The notes under the pieces are model-generated. The model ran no database searches. It had not been told where the DNA came from and saw nothing but the letters and a program-made list of their open reading frames with translations. Made by a program: the position numbers and the translations under genes. A stretch of DNA of 64,000 nt from Ganoderma boninense (lineage: Eukaryota; Basidiomycota; Agaricomycetes; Polyporales; Polyporaceae). Positions 33,940 to 44,007 of this stretch are shown piece after piece. The DNA lies in NCBI GenBank assembly GCA_002900995.3, contig PJEW03000013.1:1017395-1081394 (forward strand). The letters run 5' to 3'. Position 1 is the first letter of the stretch, and each line of letters begins with the position of its first letter.

Positions 33940-34217
33940 CACTTCGGGGGTTTCGTCATGTTGGACCGGACAACATGCCTGTTAGAATAGAATTCAGTAG
34001 CTAAAACAATGTATCGAATGTTGAATCACTTAATGTTTGAAATTTAATCCGGGACTTGAGCTGGTTTAAAATTTCTTATGTTCTCCTGCATGTTGCGCCG
34101 CGCAACATTGCATTCAGCAATTGAATTGTTCCCTGGAATAAAAGTCAAGACAACGTTGCAACCGTGGTGCGGGCCAGCATTTGAAAGATTGTCTGGGCCC
34201 AAATGTAAATCAACATA
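33940..34217 (+). repeat. XY repeat copy 1, left part
   Basis: Starts CACTTCGGGGGTTTCGTCAT and contains a perfect CATGTTG/CAACATG inverted repeat. It matches, inverted, 63358-63085 and 59369-59093. It is interrupted at 34217/34218 by the DIRS-like element and resumes at 39335. The XY repeat has no LTR-like TG...CA ends, no obvious terminal inverted repeats and no target duplication that I can find. Confidence 0.9.
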
Positions 34218-34439
34218 CAAATCTCCTGTCGCTTTCCGGGTTTGCGGGGGTCACACGCGGGATGTAGGTAGACGCGGGCGCCCCCGAGCGGGCGAGCGCG
34301 GCGGCGCTGGAGCGCCCCAGAGAGAAGCTGTATTCCCGAGCGGAAGGCGGTAAAGGACTAATGGAGAGGAAGAAGGAAAAGAAAATGAGTCGGTAGATGG
34401 AGGACGCGAGGGAAGTAGAGGTGGTCTGGGAGGGTAAAC

Positions 34440-35456
34440 TCAGTGTGGTCCAGCGAGGCGTTCGGCGACCATTTGTGCGTGGACGAGCACGGGGTGTTTG
34501 CGAATGTACAATTGCCAACTGTCGGAGGACCAGCGGCCAATAGCTTGAATGGAAGAGGATGACACGCCGGCGACGGCGAGGGCAGTGGCTCCACCAGAAC
34601 GCATGGAGTGGCCGCTGACGTCTGCGGGGAAAAACTTCCGGAGGCGGGATATGAACCATCGGCGCGTAGGGACGGATCCGTCGCACCTGATCCACAGTTG
34701 AGGATGGAAGGGGAACATGCGGTCGCGGCTGGCTAGGTAGGCGGTGAAGGCGTCGATGGGGGTGATTCCTGAGAGATCGGTGCTGATGAGGACGCGATCG
34801 CCGTCGAAGAACCGATCGGACTTGTGAGAATGCAAGAGGAAGGAGATGGATGCTGGAGAGGTGGTGACGGTCGTCCGGAGGGTGAGCTTGCGCGAGGAAC
34901 GAAGTTTGGGGTTGTCAGGCCAGACCATTTCTCCGAGGCGGAGGAGGCCGTGGAAGCCGGTGAGGAGTTGTGCAAAGAAAAGGCGATCGTCGTGTAACGT
35001 GGAGGGAGCGAGCTTGGAGGCAACGAGCTCGAGATCGTCCGGGGCGAGCGCTCGCTTGCGCTTCACAGGCTGACTGTACAGACGCATAGTACCCTTCAGG
35101 GTACGGCGAACGAGGGGTGAGCGGCGGGCGAGTCGCACACGGGGGTAGAAAGGTTCGAGCTCGTTGCAAATGCCTGAGAGGTAGGAATTGATTGATCGGG
35201 GTTCAAGGTGCCTGAGGGCTTCGTGGACGACAAATAGAGACAGGGTCTCGGGTGTGGGGTCGAAGGGAATCTTCAAGCGTTGGCAAAAGGAAAGGTACAT
35301 GTTACAAGCCGAAGAGTAGGAAGAGGAAGTGTTGAGGTCGACAGAGGCATCGAGGGCGACTTGGCGTTCATAGAGAAGTTTTTCGAGAGAGATAGGGATG
35401 GAGTCTAACTGTTTTGTACGGTATGAGGGGCGCACGGCGAGGTGGGAGCGGGTCAT
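34440..35456 (-). CDS. Tyrosine recombinase of the DIRS-like element
   Basis: 338 residues starting MTRSHLAVRPSYRTKQLDSI. The N-terminal half is a core-binding SAM-like domain (STSSYSSACNMYLSFCQ-like helices, then SINSYLSGI). The catalytic half has Arg in GLLRLGEMVW, the H-x-x-R box in SGHSMRSGGATALA, Trp in AIGRWSSDSWQ where many recombinases have His, and the nucleophile Tyr in WQLYIRKH, so the R...HxxR...W...Y set is complete. The frame is intact. Its ATG overlaps the stop of the RNase H frame by four bases (ATGA), suggesting coupled translation. It would join the circular or linear DNA copy to target DNA without target duplication. Confidence 0.9.
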   Translation of the reverse strand: MTRSHLAVRPSYRTKQLDSIPISLEKLLYERQVALDASVDLNTSSSYSSACNMYLSFCQRLKIPFDPTPETLSLFVVHEALRHLEPRSINSYLSGICNELEPFYPRVRLARRSPLVRRTLKGTMRLYSQPVKRKRALAPDDLELVASKLAPSTLHDDRLFFAQLLTGFHGLLRLGEMVWPDNPKLRSSRKLTLRTTVTTSPASISFLLHSHKSDRFFDGDRVLISTDLSGITPIDAFTAYLASRDRMFPFHPQLWIRCDGSVPTRRWFISRLRKFFPADVSGHSMRSGGATALAVAGVSSSSIQAIGRWSSDSWQLYIRKHPVLVHAQMVAERLAGPH

Positions 35457-37303
35457 CTGTGCGAGAGGGAGAGGGCATTGGAGGGGGGGGTGAAGCGTAG
35501 TATATGTAGGGGGGGGGGGCCAGTATAGAGAGCGCGAGCTAAATCTAACTTATCTCGAGACAGGGCATCCGCAACAACGTTGAATTCTCCGGGGATATGG
35601 TCTACGCGGTGCTCCGTGTTGTTCGCAATGAGGACGTCGATAGCAGACATGAGGATAGGGTTATAGAGGGGTTCCGCTCGGAGCGAACGGAAGATGCCGA
35701 CGGCATTGGTGCTGTCCGAGAGGATAGCGATGCGTTTGATATGCCTGCCTGCGGATCGCCAGGCAAGGATTTTGTGGATTGCGGAGCAGACAGCGAGGCT
35801 CTCGGGGAAGAAGATGCCATTGGTGGGAATGCCTGCTGGTAGCGGCGCGTAGAAGCCAAGGTTTTGCCAGGGGAAATAGAGGCCGAGACCGGAACCCGAG
35901 GCGTCGACCATAGCAAACTCGTCTGCGAGCGAATGGGGGACGAGGTCGGCGGGGGTCCAAGTAGAGGCGGAGAGGATGCGGATGCCAGGGAGGGCACGGA
36001 CGTGGTCAGCCATCCAGGTGAGTTCAGTGCGGATGGCGAGGTTAACGTGGATGGGAGCGAAACGGTTGGATTTCCAGCAGTTTTGTGGTAGAGGGAGGAC
36101 AGGGCAGGGCGCATGAGGGGAAAAACGTTGAGTGCCCAGTTGACATACCCAGCGAGGGACTGGAACTCGGCGAGGGAGCGGCGGCGACCGTGGGATTGGG
36201 AGCAGAAGTCGGCGAGAGCATCCAGAAGCTTCACCTTCGCTTCCTCGGATAAGGTGGCGTGAGAGGAGTCAGCGTCAAGGCCGAACCCGACGAGCACCAC
36301 ACGGGGCGCGTGCTCTTGCTTGGGTCGGTCGTGGCTAAGGCCGAGGTCATCCCAGAGGCCTAGAAGGCGAGCCTGGTCGACGGGCATGTAGATGCCGTAC
36401 TTGAGGTACCACTGGACGAGGCGGCGGAGTTGGATTCCTGCGTTGTCATCAACGTAGACAACAAGCATGGAAACGCCGCGTTTAGTGACGGCGATCCAAG
36501 CGACGCAGGAGTAGAAGGCGAGCCAGATGCGCAGGGAGCCACGGCCTCCAAAGGTGTTGCAGCGGTCGACATGCCGCTGGCCATCAATGGTGACGATCTG
36601 GAAGATTTGCCAATGCGGCGACATTGGCATACGACGGTAGGCTTGCGAAACATCGGACTTCCATATGATGAATTCTTCGGAAGGATGTTCACGGCGGAGC
36701 TTGCGAAGTTCATAGCCGAACGCGGGGAGGCCATCGAGGACAGCGCCCTTGATGGACTCGGGCCGGATCATGCCGTTGAGGGAGTATTTGCCGGCACTCA
36801 GATTGTTGATGAGCCTTAGCTTGTCGGAATGGGGTTTGGGGACGACATGGATGGGCATGCAGAACATGCCGGGGAGGAGGTCAGGTCCGAAGGAAGAGGA
36901 GTAACGCTCGAGAGAAATTTCTTCATCGCGCTGCTCGCGGAGGAACTGTTGGGCGCGTTGGTCCAGGAGTGGTGGACGAGTCTCGTCCCAAGTGTCGGGA
37001 TACTCCGCTGGGCGGCCATCAGCGAAAGGCCAGAAGCCGGAACGGAGGCCCTTGACGACGGATGCGATGAAGGCAGGTTGGGATGATCTTGTAGAAGGGA
37101 TTCGAAGACGTCGACCTTTATTGGGGTAACAATCTTGAAAAGGTCCGGACGGGAAGCTAAGGTGGCATTGATGATGGGGTCATGGAGGATGGAGGGAGGC
37201 ACGTCTGGCAGGGGTTCGTGTGATAGGGAGAAGTCGACAAGCCTCCGTGCAGGCGGCTCTCGGTCATCCCAAACGAGGTGCCGGAGGAACCGTGGGGCTG
37301 CAA
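35453..37303 (-). pseudogene. Reverse transcriptase-RNase H of the DIRS-like element, frame-broken
   Basis: Coding starts just after the Gag stop (FLRHLVWDDREPPARRLVDF) with no nearby ATG. The frame breaks near 37078 and again near 36075, where one A seems missing from a run (GGAAATCC for GGAAAATCC). RT motifs: PIHVVPKPHSDKLRLINNLS, WKSDVSQAYRRMPMSPHW, and the catalytic YVDD in SMLVVYVDDNAGIQ. The RNase H-like part reads FAMVDASGSGLGLYFPW, ILSDSTNAVGIFRSL and HIPGEFNVVADALSRDKLDL, the last typical of DIRS/gypsy RNase H. Both breaks are single-base homopolymer-type changes, so they could be sequencing errors; see the note on homopolymer indels in the right-hand duplication. Confidence 0.85.
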
Positions 37304-37308
37304 CGGTG

Positions 37309-39044
37309 TCACTTACGCTTGCCGTCCTTAGGGCATCCGGAGGCGGGATGGCCGGTGGCGCCGCAATTGGAGCAGTGGTGCGCGTACTTGCACGCGCTGT
37401 CGGAGGCGTTGCAAATGCCTCGGTTCCAGCGGCGGCAAGGCTCATCACCGGGTGCTCGGCGGTTGCGCCTTTTGCTGTCGGATGTTGTGGTGGGAGCAGC
37501 GTGTGCGGTGACGGAGGCGCCGATGGACTCGATGTAGAGAGTTCGAAGGAAAGCGAACTCCTGGACGTCTGTGAGGAGGATGGTGTGGACGGCTGCTGCC
37601 TTTTTCCGGACCGCTCTGTCGTAGTCGAGGACCCGATAGTGGTAGTCGGGGTGAATGGCGCCGAAGAGGCCGAAGATGTGCTCGTAGTAGCCCTCGAGCT
37701 CGAGCTTGCGGTGTGGGAAGGCGTAGAGGATCGCGGCTGTCGTCCTCTGCCATGCGATGACCCAATCGCCGGCGGACTTGACGGTCTTCGAGGGCGCGAC
37801 CGGTCTGTAGGAGAGCTCGAGCGGTCCGAACTTCTCGGTGTGCTTCTCGTCCTTGCCGAAGGAGTACTGTCCGCTGAAGACGTGATCGAGATCGACGACT
37901 TTCCCGCGAAGAACGTTTCCCCACTCGGCGTCGGGGAACTCAGGCGCTCCAACAGAGTTGAGTAGGTTGGATTTGGCGAAATGGACGTCCTTAGCATAGC
38001 GCCTGAGCTGAACGAGGACCTCCGGCCGCAGCTTCTTTTCCGCGAGGGCGTTCGAGGTCGCCCAGGCATACTCGGACGGGTCAGGCTTCTGCCTCTTGGG
38101 TTGCCGTTCATCCTCGCTAAGAGCGAGGGGCGAGATGGAGCGGCTTCGTCCACTCGATCCCGATCTACTACGTGAACGGTCGGCGCGTTTCTTCCCCTTC
38201 CCGGTGCGTCGGGCGCGAGATCGTCCTCGCTCTCCGCTTCCGTTCTCGGGGTCGAGAGATGAGCGACGCGAGCCAAGTTCCGATCCCTGCTGGGCGCCCT
38301 TCCGGGCGACGTCGATTTCGCTGACCTGGGCGCAGTAGGTGTCGAGAGCCGATATAGCAGCGGGAGGGTCGTCCGGCTTGCCGCGGATACCGAGCTTGTT
38401 GGCGAGCGACAAGGTGACCCAGCCGCATCAGTACTTCGGGATTTTGCTTAATGGCTTACGTACTTAACAGCCCGTGGCCCTCCCTGCGGCGAGAGTTTGG
38501 AAGAGAGTGCAGACCAGGTGCAGGCTCCAGCGTGGTCGGGCAGGGTCCTCTTGCACCCTGCCAGGTGCTGGCCAGGTGATAGTCCTGTGGTGCTGGGAGG
38601 ATGAGCAACATTTTGCGAGACGGCTTACCGGCGCTTCACGCCATACTTACAGCTTATCAGATTATCATGCTTAACGCCGTCTTAAGCGTCTTAACGGTGC
38701 TTAACGCCCTCGTTAAGTACCGTTAAGCATTTTCCGGAAGTACTGATGCCTCTGGAGATCTCTCCCCTTCGATACGCTTCGACCAGGTCGATGCACTGCT
38801 GCGCGATCTCCGCGTTGAATCCTGCGGTCGGTTGCGCGCTTCCCCCTGTCTCGGGGTGTTGCTGCCCGGGGGGCGACTGATGTCCGGGTCCAGACCCCGG
38901 CTGTGACTGCTGCCCTCCGCTGGACTGCGTCGAGCTCGCTTGAGTTGTGACCGGCTGCGATTTCGAAGGGCCCGCTTCCGGTTCTGCAACTCGCCCCTGT
39001 GCTCGCGACGTAGATTTTCGCTTGGGTGGTCCATCGCTCGACAT
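37309..39044 (-). pseudogene. Gag-like protein of the DIRS-like element, split by an insertion
   Basis: Starts MSSDGPPKRKSTSRAQGRVA at 39044 and ends GKRK at 37309. A 325-bp insertion (38425-38749) interrupts it between AYRRGEIS and LSLANKLGIRGK; the copy at 10313-11074 shows the uninterrupted frame. C-terminal to the shared part is a helical domain (SAGDWVIAWQRTTAAILYAF), then a CCCH-like finger (CRRWNRGICNASDSACKYAH) running directly into a zinc knuckle (CSNCGATGHPASGC). The pair suggests nucleic-acid binding, consistent with an RNA-packaging Gag. A frame on the opposite strand and a second minus-strand frame are also open here but look like shadows of this gene. Confidence 0.85.
38425..38749. 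mobile_element. 325-bp non-autonomous element with 30-bp terminal inverted repeats
   Basis: The left end starts GCATCAGTACTTC; the right end is its inverse, and the first 30 bp match with about five mismatches. The flanks compared with the empty site at 10756/10757 share only C (or GCC, depending on where the end is placed), so the target duplication is 1-3 bp and ambiguous, and the superfamily cannot be assigned. The right half is dense in CTTAACG/CGTTAAG motifs. No ORF. Confidence 0.9.
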
Positions 39045-39399
39045 GATCCGATAGATGGCTCGCGGCTGTGTATAGCAAAAACCTGAAAGCTGAACGCATC
39101 TCACCTGTAGGCAGCGTGCGGGGGTTGAGAGAGGTGCGCTCCTCTCCATCCCGCTGCCTACATAACTCTCAGCTCACAGGGGTCGCGCGGACTCAAGAAG
39201 GGAGCCGCGGCGGATGTGTGTCACTGGGCGCCACAGCGCAGGACGAGGGTCTCGGCGGAGGCGCGCATACGGACCACCAACGTCCACCTCGCACGCTGGG
39301 AGATTCGACTAACGAAAATCCCCATTTTAACTCGATGAAATGTCGATTCACCTGTAAACGCGGTCAACATTTCAACTTTAATCCGGATTTTCGGTTGTC

Positions 39400-39487
39400 G
39401 GGAGATAATCGGCCGCTCGTCTCCCGCTCATCGGCCGCTTACCTGCCGCTTATCGGCCCTTCGTCTCCCGCTCATCGGGCCGCTCAC
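39400..39487. repeat. Minisatellite within XY repeat (copy 1)
   Basis: About four imperfect units built on GGCCGCTCGTCTCCCGCTCA. The same minisatellite is longer at 58889-59031 and longer again at 62855-63020, so copy number varies between XY copies. Confidence 0.85.
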
Positions 39488-39855
39488 CACCGTTACAATG
39501 TGACGCAAGGCGTCACATTCTACGATACGCCCGACGTCATCGGGACTTTGAGGTTCCAAGAAAAGCTTACCATTCAATACGATGTCGATTTTTACGGCCG
39601 GGAAAACGTCAGAAAGACGACAACGTTCGCGTCAACATTTTCGACCCATTACAATCTCGACATCCTGGCTCTACAACTCGACAAAGGTTTTAAGAAACAC
39701 CGCGCCCGCTCTCGACGCGCCGACCACCCGCTGAGTGCCCGCTGGATGCCTCACGCGGTGCCGCCCTTGTTCGCGCTGGTCGCGTCCTTCGCCTGGATTG
39801 CCGTGTTCTGGCGCAGCGACGCGTGAGCTGAACGCTTCACCGGGCTGTAGGCGAG

Positions 39856-40059
39856 TTAGTACAGGTGCGAACGGCGGCTCCAGAACGTATCAATGCACCC
39901 AGGGGGAGTGGAGGAGCGACGCGCCTGGTCGCGCCCGGCCTGCAGGCCCTGGAAGGCCATAATAGGCTGTAATAGGTCAGTATTGAGCCACAGAGAGAGC
40001 TGAGAGAGGTGGCAACATACCATGTACTTGATGATGTTCTGAATGACAATTGGAAGCAT
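39856..40059 (-). CDS. Small spliced frame conserved between XY copies
   Basis: MLPIVIQNIIKYM, then a 54-nt intron (GTATGT...CTGAC...ACAG), then PIMAFQGLQAG and a basic tail ending RRSHLY; 49 residues after splicing. The same residues are encoded at 62280-62483. At 58312 one C is missing from a run and the tail shifts frame. Conservation among recent copies does not prove translation. No domain is recognised. Confidence 0.35.
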   Translation of the reverse strand: MLPIVIQNIIKYMVCCHLSQLSLWLNTDLLQPIMAFQGLQAGRDQARRSSTPPGCIDTFWSRRSHLY

Positions 40060-40544
40060 TGTGAAGTTGTTGTGAATGAGGGGGAGAAGCTGGAGTGAGG
40101 AGATGGTGGTGGATGAAAGGAAGGAGGAGAAGGAGGGCGCCCTTGTTGAAATCTTCTTCTGTGCGAGAAAGTTGGGGCCCAGGACTGGGTGGTGTGATCC
40201 CGAGAAAGTATGGACATATACATATGTTTTGATATGTCAAAAACAACATTCAAAGCGCACCATAGGCCGGCAAAGACATTGGTCCTATACATCCAATGGA
40301 GCATCGCACCTTCAATAGCTTCCGCACGCCGCCGCTGCTGACGCGGGAGCCACCCCACTTGACCTCGCTGCGGAAATTAGTGGGGCTGGTGTACGACCCA
40401 CATGAACACCGTCGAAGGCTCCAAGAAAGCTTGCTCTTGGGGCTCAACTATACAGTTTCACGATAGCGCAGCGTTGGTGTTCGCTTCCGCGGACGGTCCC
40501 GTCACAGTGAAAGCACTCACGACGTGGATCACGTGATGGGTGGT

Positions 40545-40968
40545 CGCGCTCACATACGCGCATCCAGGTCGTCGCGAGGCTCGCGAGCATCCCGAAAAGC
40601 CATGCTACAAGGGCGGGACATGGCACGTGGAGAGCACGGTGAACGAGCGGATCGTCGCGATGGGCATATACTATTACCACTCCGAGAACGTGGCCGATGG
40701 CAAGCTGGTCTTCCGCTAGTCGCTCGGCGGCGAGAACCGCGAGATGAGTTGACTGTCCGAATAGAGCGACTACCGCGGGTACGGCGTCGTGTGCGGGGTG
40801 TACCAGCAGTTGAACCAGGTGCTCGGAGACGTGCCGACGAGCGAGGGCAAGTGTCGCGCTTTCCCGAACATATACGTGCAGCCTTTTGAGCTGGTGGGGA
40901 AGATGCGTCCAGGAGTGCGGAAGACCCTGGCGTTCTTCCTCCTGGACCCAACAGAGAGAGTGCTCTGA
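40545..40968 (+). pseudogene. DUF4246 pseudogene
   Basis: Reads EHPEKPCYKGGTWHVE, then IVAMGIYYYHSENVADGKL, LNQVLGDVPTSEGKCRAFPN, IYVQPFELV, and RPGVRKTLAFFLLDPTERVL. This is the C-terminal core of DUF4246, a fungal family with a 2-oxoglutarate/Fe(II)-oxygenase-like fold; I infer a decayed enzyme. In-frame stops follow LVFR, EMS and LSE within 80 bases. The N-terminal half is not recognisable. The XY repeat ends about 230 bp upstream and may have replaced part of it. Confidence 0.8.
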
Positions 40969-41722
40969 AAGGAGGCGATACCATTGCAGCGGGGTGAAGC
41001 AAACTCCCGGCGCGGGCCCATAACTGGCGTCGGGGTCAGGAATCGGATGACCGTTCTCGTCGTGACTGCCAGTGGGCTTGGGTGTGATTCACTACTCTGA
41101 CAGTGGCATCGTGTTTAGTCGCTCCAGGGCAGATATCTCCCGGCGCCAGAATCCTGACGTTGTTGATACTGCGTCGGGAGCATACCCGCCGCCGTGGGCG
41201 TACGGCTGGTGCTGTTGGGAGGCTCGGACTCTCGTGCGTGCGAGTGTGAGAACAATGGACCAAACTGACCATATCGATACACCTGAGCTCGCCTCGCTGA
41301 CATTTGCGAGAGTACGGTACTACAGACACTCCCTCCCGATCATCGTTTGGCGCCCGTGCGCGTCTCGCCCTCCTCCCACAAGTTCACGTTGTAAATTGCT
41401 GCACTGCGCAGCCCTCGCTTCAAACACTATCCCATTCGCTTTCAACAGTGTCCTGGACCTTCGCGGACTGGGAGAGCTGGTGGTAGAGTGCGAGCTGATT
41501 GGCGTCCAGCACTGGGGTAGGCGGCGGGGCTGAACGGAACAGAGGCGGGGGTGGTGTTTGGCTAGATCGAAGGGGAAAAGGAAAAGATTCAGTACCGTGC
41601 TGCGGGGCAAACGTGGAGATGCTGCTCACCTTGTGTGCAGTATATACTCATCCTAGATTTGTGAACCCGTCGCCGCCGCGCGCGTGTCTTCGAGCAAGGG
41701 AAAGCCGTCCGCGCGAGACAAA

Positions 41723-41938
41723 ATGGGAAGTCGGCAAGCGCAGTACGAGGAGTTCACGCGATCGTATGCTGCTGGCCCCGAGATAGTGTCGGGCTATGCC
41801 AACATTGAGCAGCTGTCGGCGTCATGCGCGACAACCCTCAATTCAGTACGGAGGAGACATGCGCTGAAACGATCGATGAGCGACGCACCATCGACGCCAG
41901 CCTTGGCGGAGCAGTCCACAGCCCCAGACAGAGGGTGA
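41723..41938 (+). CDS. Hypothetical small ORF
   Basis: 71 codons from an ATG at 41723 (MGSRQAQYEEFTRSYAAGPE), hydrophilic, no known domain. It could be the first exon of an unrecognised gene or chance. It lies about 270 bp upstream of the first member of the hairpin family. Confidence 0.2.
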   Translation: MGSRQAQYEEFTRSYAAGPEIVSGYANIEQLSASCATTLNSVRRRHALKRSMSDAPSTPALAEQSTAPDRG

Positions 41939-42208
41939 CGGCGGTCATGTATGAGGGTGGAGGGCGCGCGTGGCGCTCGAGTCGCCTGCCCAAGAGGTCG
42001 ATGACGATGATCTTTGCGCCGTCGGACGGGCGAAGAGGAAGGCGGTGATGGCGTGGATTCGGCAGAGGCTGTTGACCTCGAACTGTATGCGGGGAGGGGA
42101 GGGAGGAGGCACGACAATGAGTCGGGGACTACGACGACGGGCTGGATAACGTACCGCAGAAATAAAGGAAGCGTCGAAGTGGCGACCGCAATGGGTCGGC
42201 AGAGATAC

Positions 42209-42597
42209 CATGCATTGGGTCGACACCGCAACACATGAACGCGTGCAGGGTAACGAAAACGGGAAGTGCGTCGGGTCAACACCACGACACACGCTGGGCT
42301 GGATGGATGAGGAGACGAGAGGGAGATGCTGGGAAGATCGGGCCTCGACTCCGCGGAGGCTGTGCCTCGTGGGAATTTGTCAGCCTGACGACAGAGGGTG
42401 GCACTTGCCACTGGCATGCGTACGGGCGCTTTCCCGCTGTTCCCACCTTCCTCCTGCGACCCGTCGAGCCCTGGGGTTCCTCCTCCTCCTCCTCCTTGGA
42501 TGTTGCGGTGTTGACCGCGGCATCTGAACCATCTATGTTCTCTTATTCTGCTCCTGCTCTGCTCTGTTCTGCCCTCAGTGGTGTTGACCATTGAGGG
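42209..42597. repeat. Hairpin family, cluster A (four members)
   Basis: Each member has the 10-bp core GGTGTNGACC (or its complement GGTCNACACC) between self-complementary arms: core 42218-42227 (arms CATG..TTG/CAA..CATG), 42274-42283 (GTGCGTCG/CGACACAC), 42507-42516 (GATGTTGC/GCGGCATC, two G-T pairs) and 42580-42589 (CCCTCAGT/ATTGAGGG, one G-T pair). The segment is homologous, inverted and diverged, to 50257-50611. It lies in the 5' flank of the gene at about 42640-43416. Confidence 0.8.
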
Positions 42598-42639
42598 TGC
42601 CTACGAGTCGAAGACACAACTGAAGACTTTGCGAGGCAG

Positions 42640-43416
42640 ACCAGTGGGAACTGGCGGCGTCCGGACGGTACCCGAATAACTGCTGCATCCCAACCATACT
42701 GGGCGGATGCAGTCCTCGAGAAATTCAAACGGCAGGCGACAAACTGGCGGGACGCAATGGGATGAGAGGTTACCGATCACTCGACTGGTCTTCGCCGGCA
42801 AGAATCTCGAGGTGAGGCAAACAATCGACGATCTAAACAGGCAGAAGATCAGTCTAAGGTTGCGAGGCAGAGGGAGCGCAGGGCTCAGGTGCGTTCTAAC
42901 AATGTTATAAGCCAAGTAGTCGCTGACAAGATGCAGTGTTGGGAAAGGCGAAAGATCATTTGCGAAGCTACCGCGAAATTCGCCACAACGGCGTTCGACA
43001 AAAATCAATGGAAGCAGTTCCTCCGAATCGTCGAAACTCTAGGCAAGGAAGGCATGAGCTCAGATGAGTCCGCGACGGAGGAGACCACGCGTAGCTCATG
43101 CTTACGAGTTTCGATCCTTCCCTGGAGACGCGACTTCGATGCAATCATGGACAAAATAGACGAGGAACGATCAAGCCCTCGGAGTGGCTACAGTGCCAGA
43201 GGTTCCCGTCCGCTACCCCGTCATCGCCAGGACAAAGTCCTTGTCAACGATATCCACATCAGCCATCGCGAGCCCGTCCTTGGTCTCCCTGCCCCCTTCT
43301 ACAACGAGCAATGGTTGGAAGAACGCTCGGAGGATTACATCGAGCAAGTGCTCCGCATTTCGGAGGAGCCATTCGACTGGGTAGTTCAAATCGCCAACTT
43401 GTATAGTAGCACTTAA
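42640..43416 (+). CDS. Multi-copy agaricomycete protein of unknown function
   Basis: Exonic blocks include SQPYWADAVLEKFKRQATNW near 42690-42760 and SKVARQRERRAQ ending at 42888. A 48-nt intron (42889-42936, GTGCGT...CTGAC...CAG) then leads into CWERRKIICEATAKFA and the long exon to the TAA at 43416. That exon shows the pattern LGKEGMSSDES, then RVSILPWRRDFDAIMDKID, then VLGLPAPFYNEQWLEE. I recall this MSSDES...PWR...GLPxxFY layout from many hypothetical proteins of mushroom genomes; its function is unknown to me. The start codon is not fixed, because the region before 42780 has a stop or an unresolved junction. It carries the hairpin family on both sides. Confidence 0.5.
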
Positions 43417-43504
43417 TTCGTAGACTTACTAGGGTAGTGAGACGTTGTATAGTATTTAGGACAATGAACGATGGAGGTGGTCTTGAGGTCTTGACGTTGA
43501 GGAA

Positions 43505-43923
43505 CCCTCCGCGGTCAACACCGCCAAGGGCAAGGGCGAAGACAAGACATATACAGGTGAGCTGCACCACCTTGAGGTCAACACCTCAAGGTGGGGAAAG
43601 GCAGGTGATGGAACGAGAGCCAGGGGTAGATGGGCAGTAGGGGGAAGAGGTAGACGGAAGAGAGAGAGAGGTAGACGGAGAGGCGGATAGCGCGTCGGCC
43701 TTTGGATGCCTTATGTCAGCGATGTGGCGGTGCATTTTAAGCGCCGATTTACTTGTCTTCTGTGTCGTCGGCCACCTCTTCCATCGCACCACCTACCACC
43801 ACTATCCCACTCATCCATCCATCCATCCATCCATCCACAACCAATTCGCTGAGGTGTTGACCTCAACGAATCTCCGTTCGTCTATCATTCTTCAAGTTCG
43901 CCGAGGTGTTGACCTCTACGAAC
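43505..43923. repeat. Hairpin family, cluster B (four members)
   Basis: Cores at 43513-43522 (weak arms CCCTCCGC/GCCAAGGG), 43577-43586 (outstanding: 12-bp perfect arms CCACCTTGAGGT/ACCTCAAGGTGG, loop CAAC), 43853-43862 (TTCGCTGA/TCAACGAA, one mismatch) and 43905-43914 (GTTCGCCGA/TCTACGAAC). Arm sequences differ between members while the core is constant. A CATC simple repeat lies at 43812-43836. Confidence 0.8.
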
Positions 43924-44007
43924 CTCTTCGCAACATCATCTTCCCCCTTGAACGACACACCTGCCTCGCCTGCCGCCCATAGTATGTACCGTTGGAAGAT
44001 GTTAGAA

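Larger units (their letters stand above)
34218..39334 (-). mobile_element. DIRS-like tyrosine-recombinase retrotransposon (5117 bp)
   Basis: Minus-strand order: Gag-like (39044-37309), RT-RNase H (about 37303-35453), tyrosine recombinase (35456-34440). This is the DIRS plan, with no protease and no DDE integrase. Boundaries come from the uninterrupted XY repeat copies: left flank CAACATA, right flank ATGAAATG, uninterrupted CAACATATGAAATG. That leaves at most one shared base and no target duplication, as expected for recombinase-mediated insertion. The right terminus AACTCG is confirmed by the fragment ending at 11308. I could not identify inverted or split direct terminal repeats. The copy carries a 325-bp insertion and at least two one-base frame breaks. 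Confidence 0.9.
39335..40311 (+). repeat. XY repeat copy 1, right part
   Basis: Continues the repeat begun at 33940. It contains a minisatellite (39400-39487), a block that is open in one frame in this copy and in copy 3 (VTQGVTFYDTPDVIGTLRFQ onward, ending IAVFWRSDA), a small spliced frame on the minus strand (40059-39856), and the uninterrupted site (40092-40096, GGAGT) where copy 2 received the chromodomain gypsy element. The end GCATCGCACCT near 40311 is inferred from loss of similarity with 51519. Confidence 0.9.

Noticed and set aside
36816..38276. Minus-strand frame of 486 codons across the DIRS Gag and RT start
   Set aside because: Most of it is a Ser/Pro/Arg-rich shadow of the Gag frame; only its last third is real RT sequence (before the frame break near 37078) and is annotated there.
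42889..42936. A GTG start at 42889 for the MSSDES-type protein
   Set aside because: The GTG is the donor of a 48-nt intron (GTGCGT...CTGAC...CAG); the preceding frame RQRERRAQ joins in phase.
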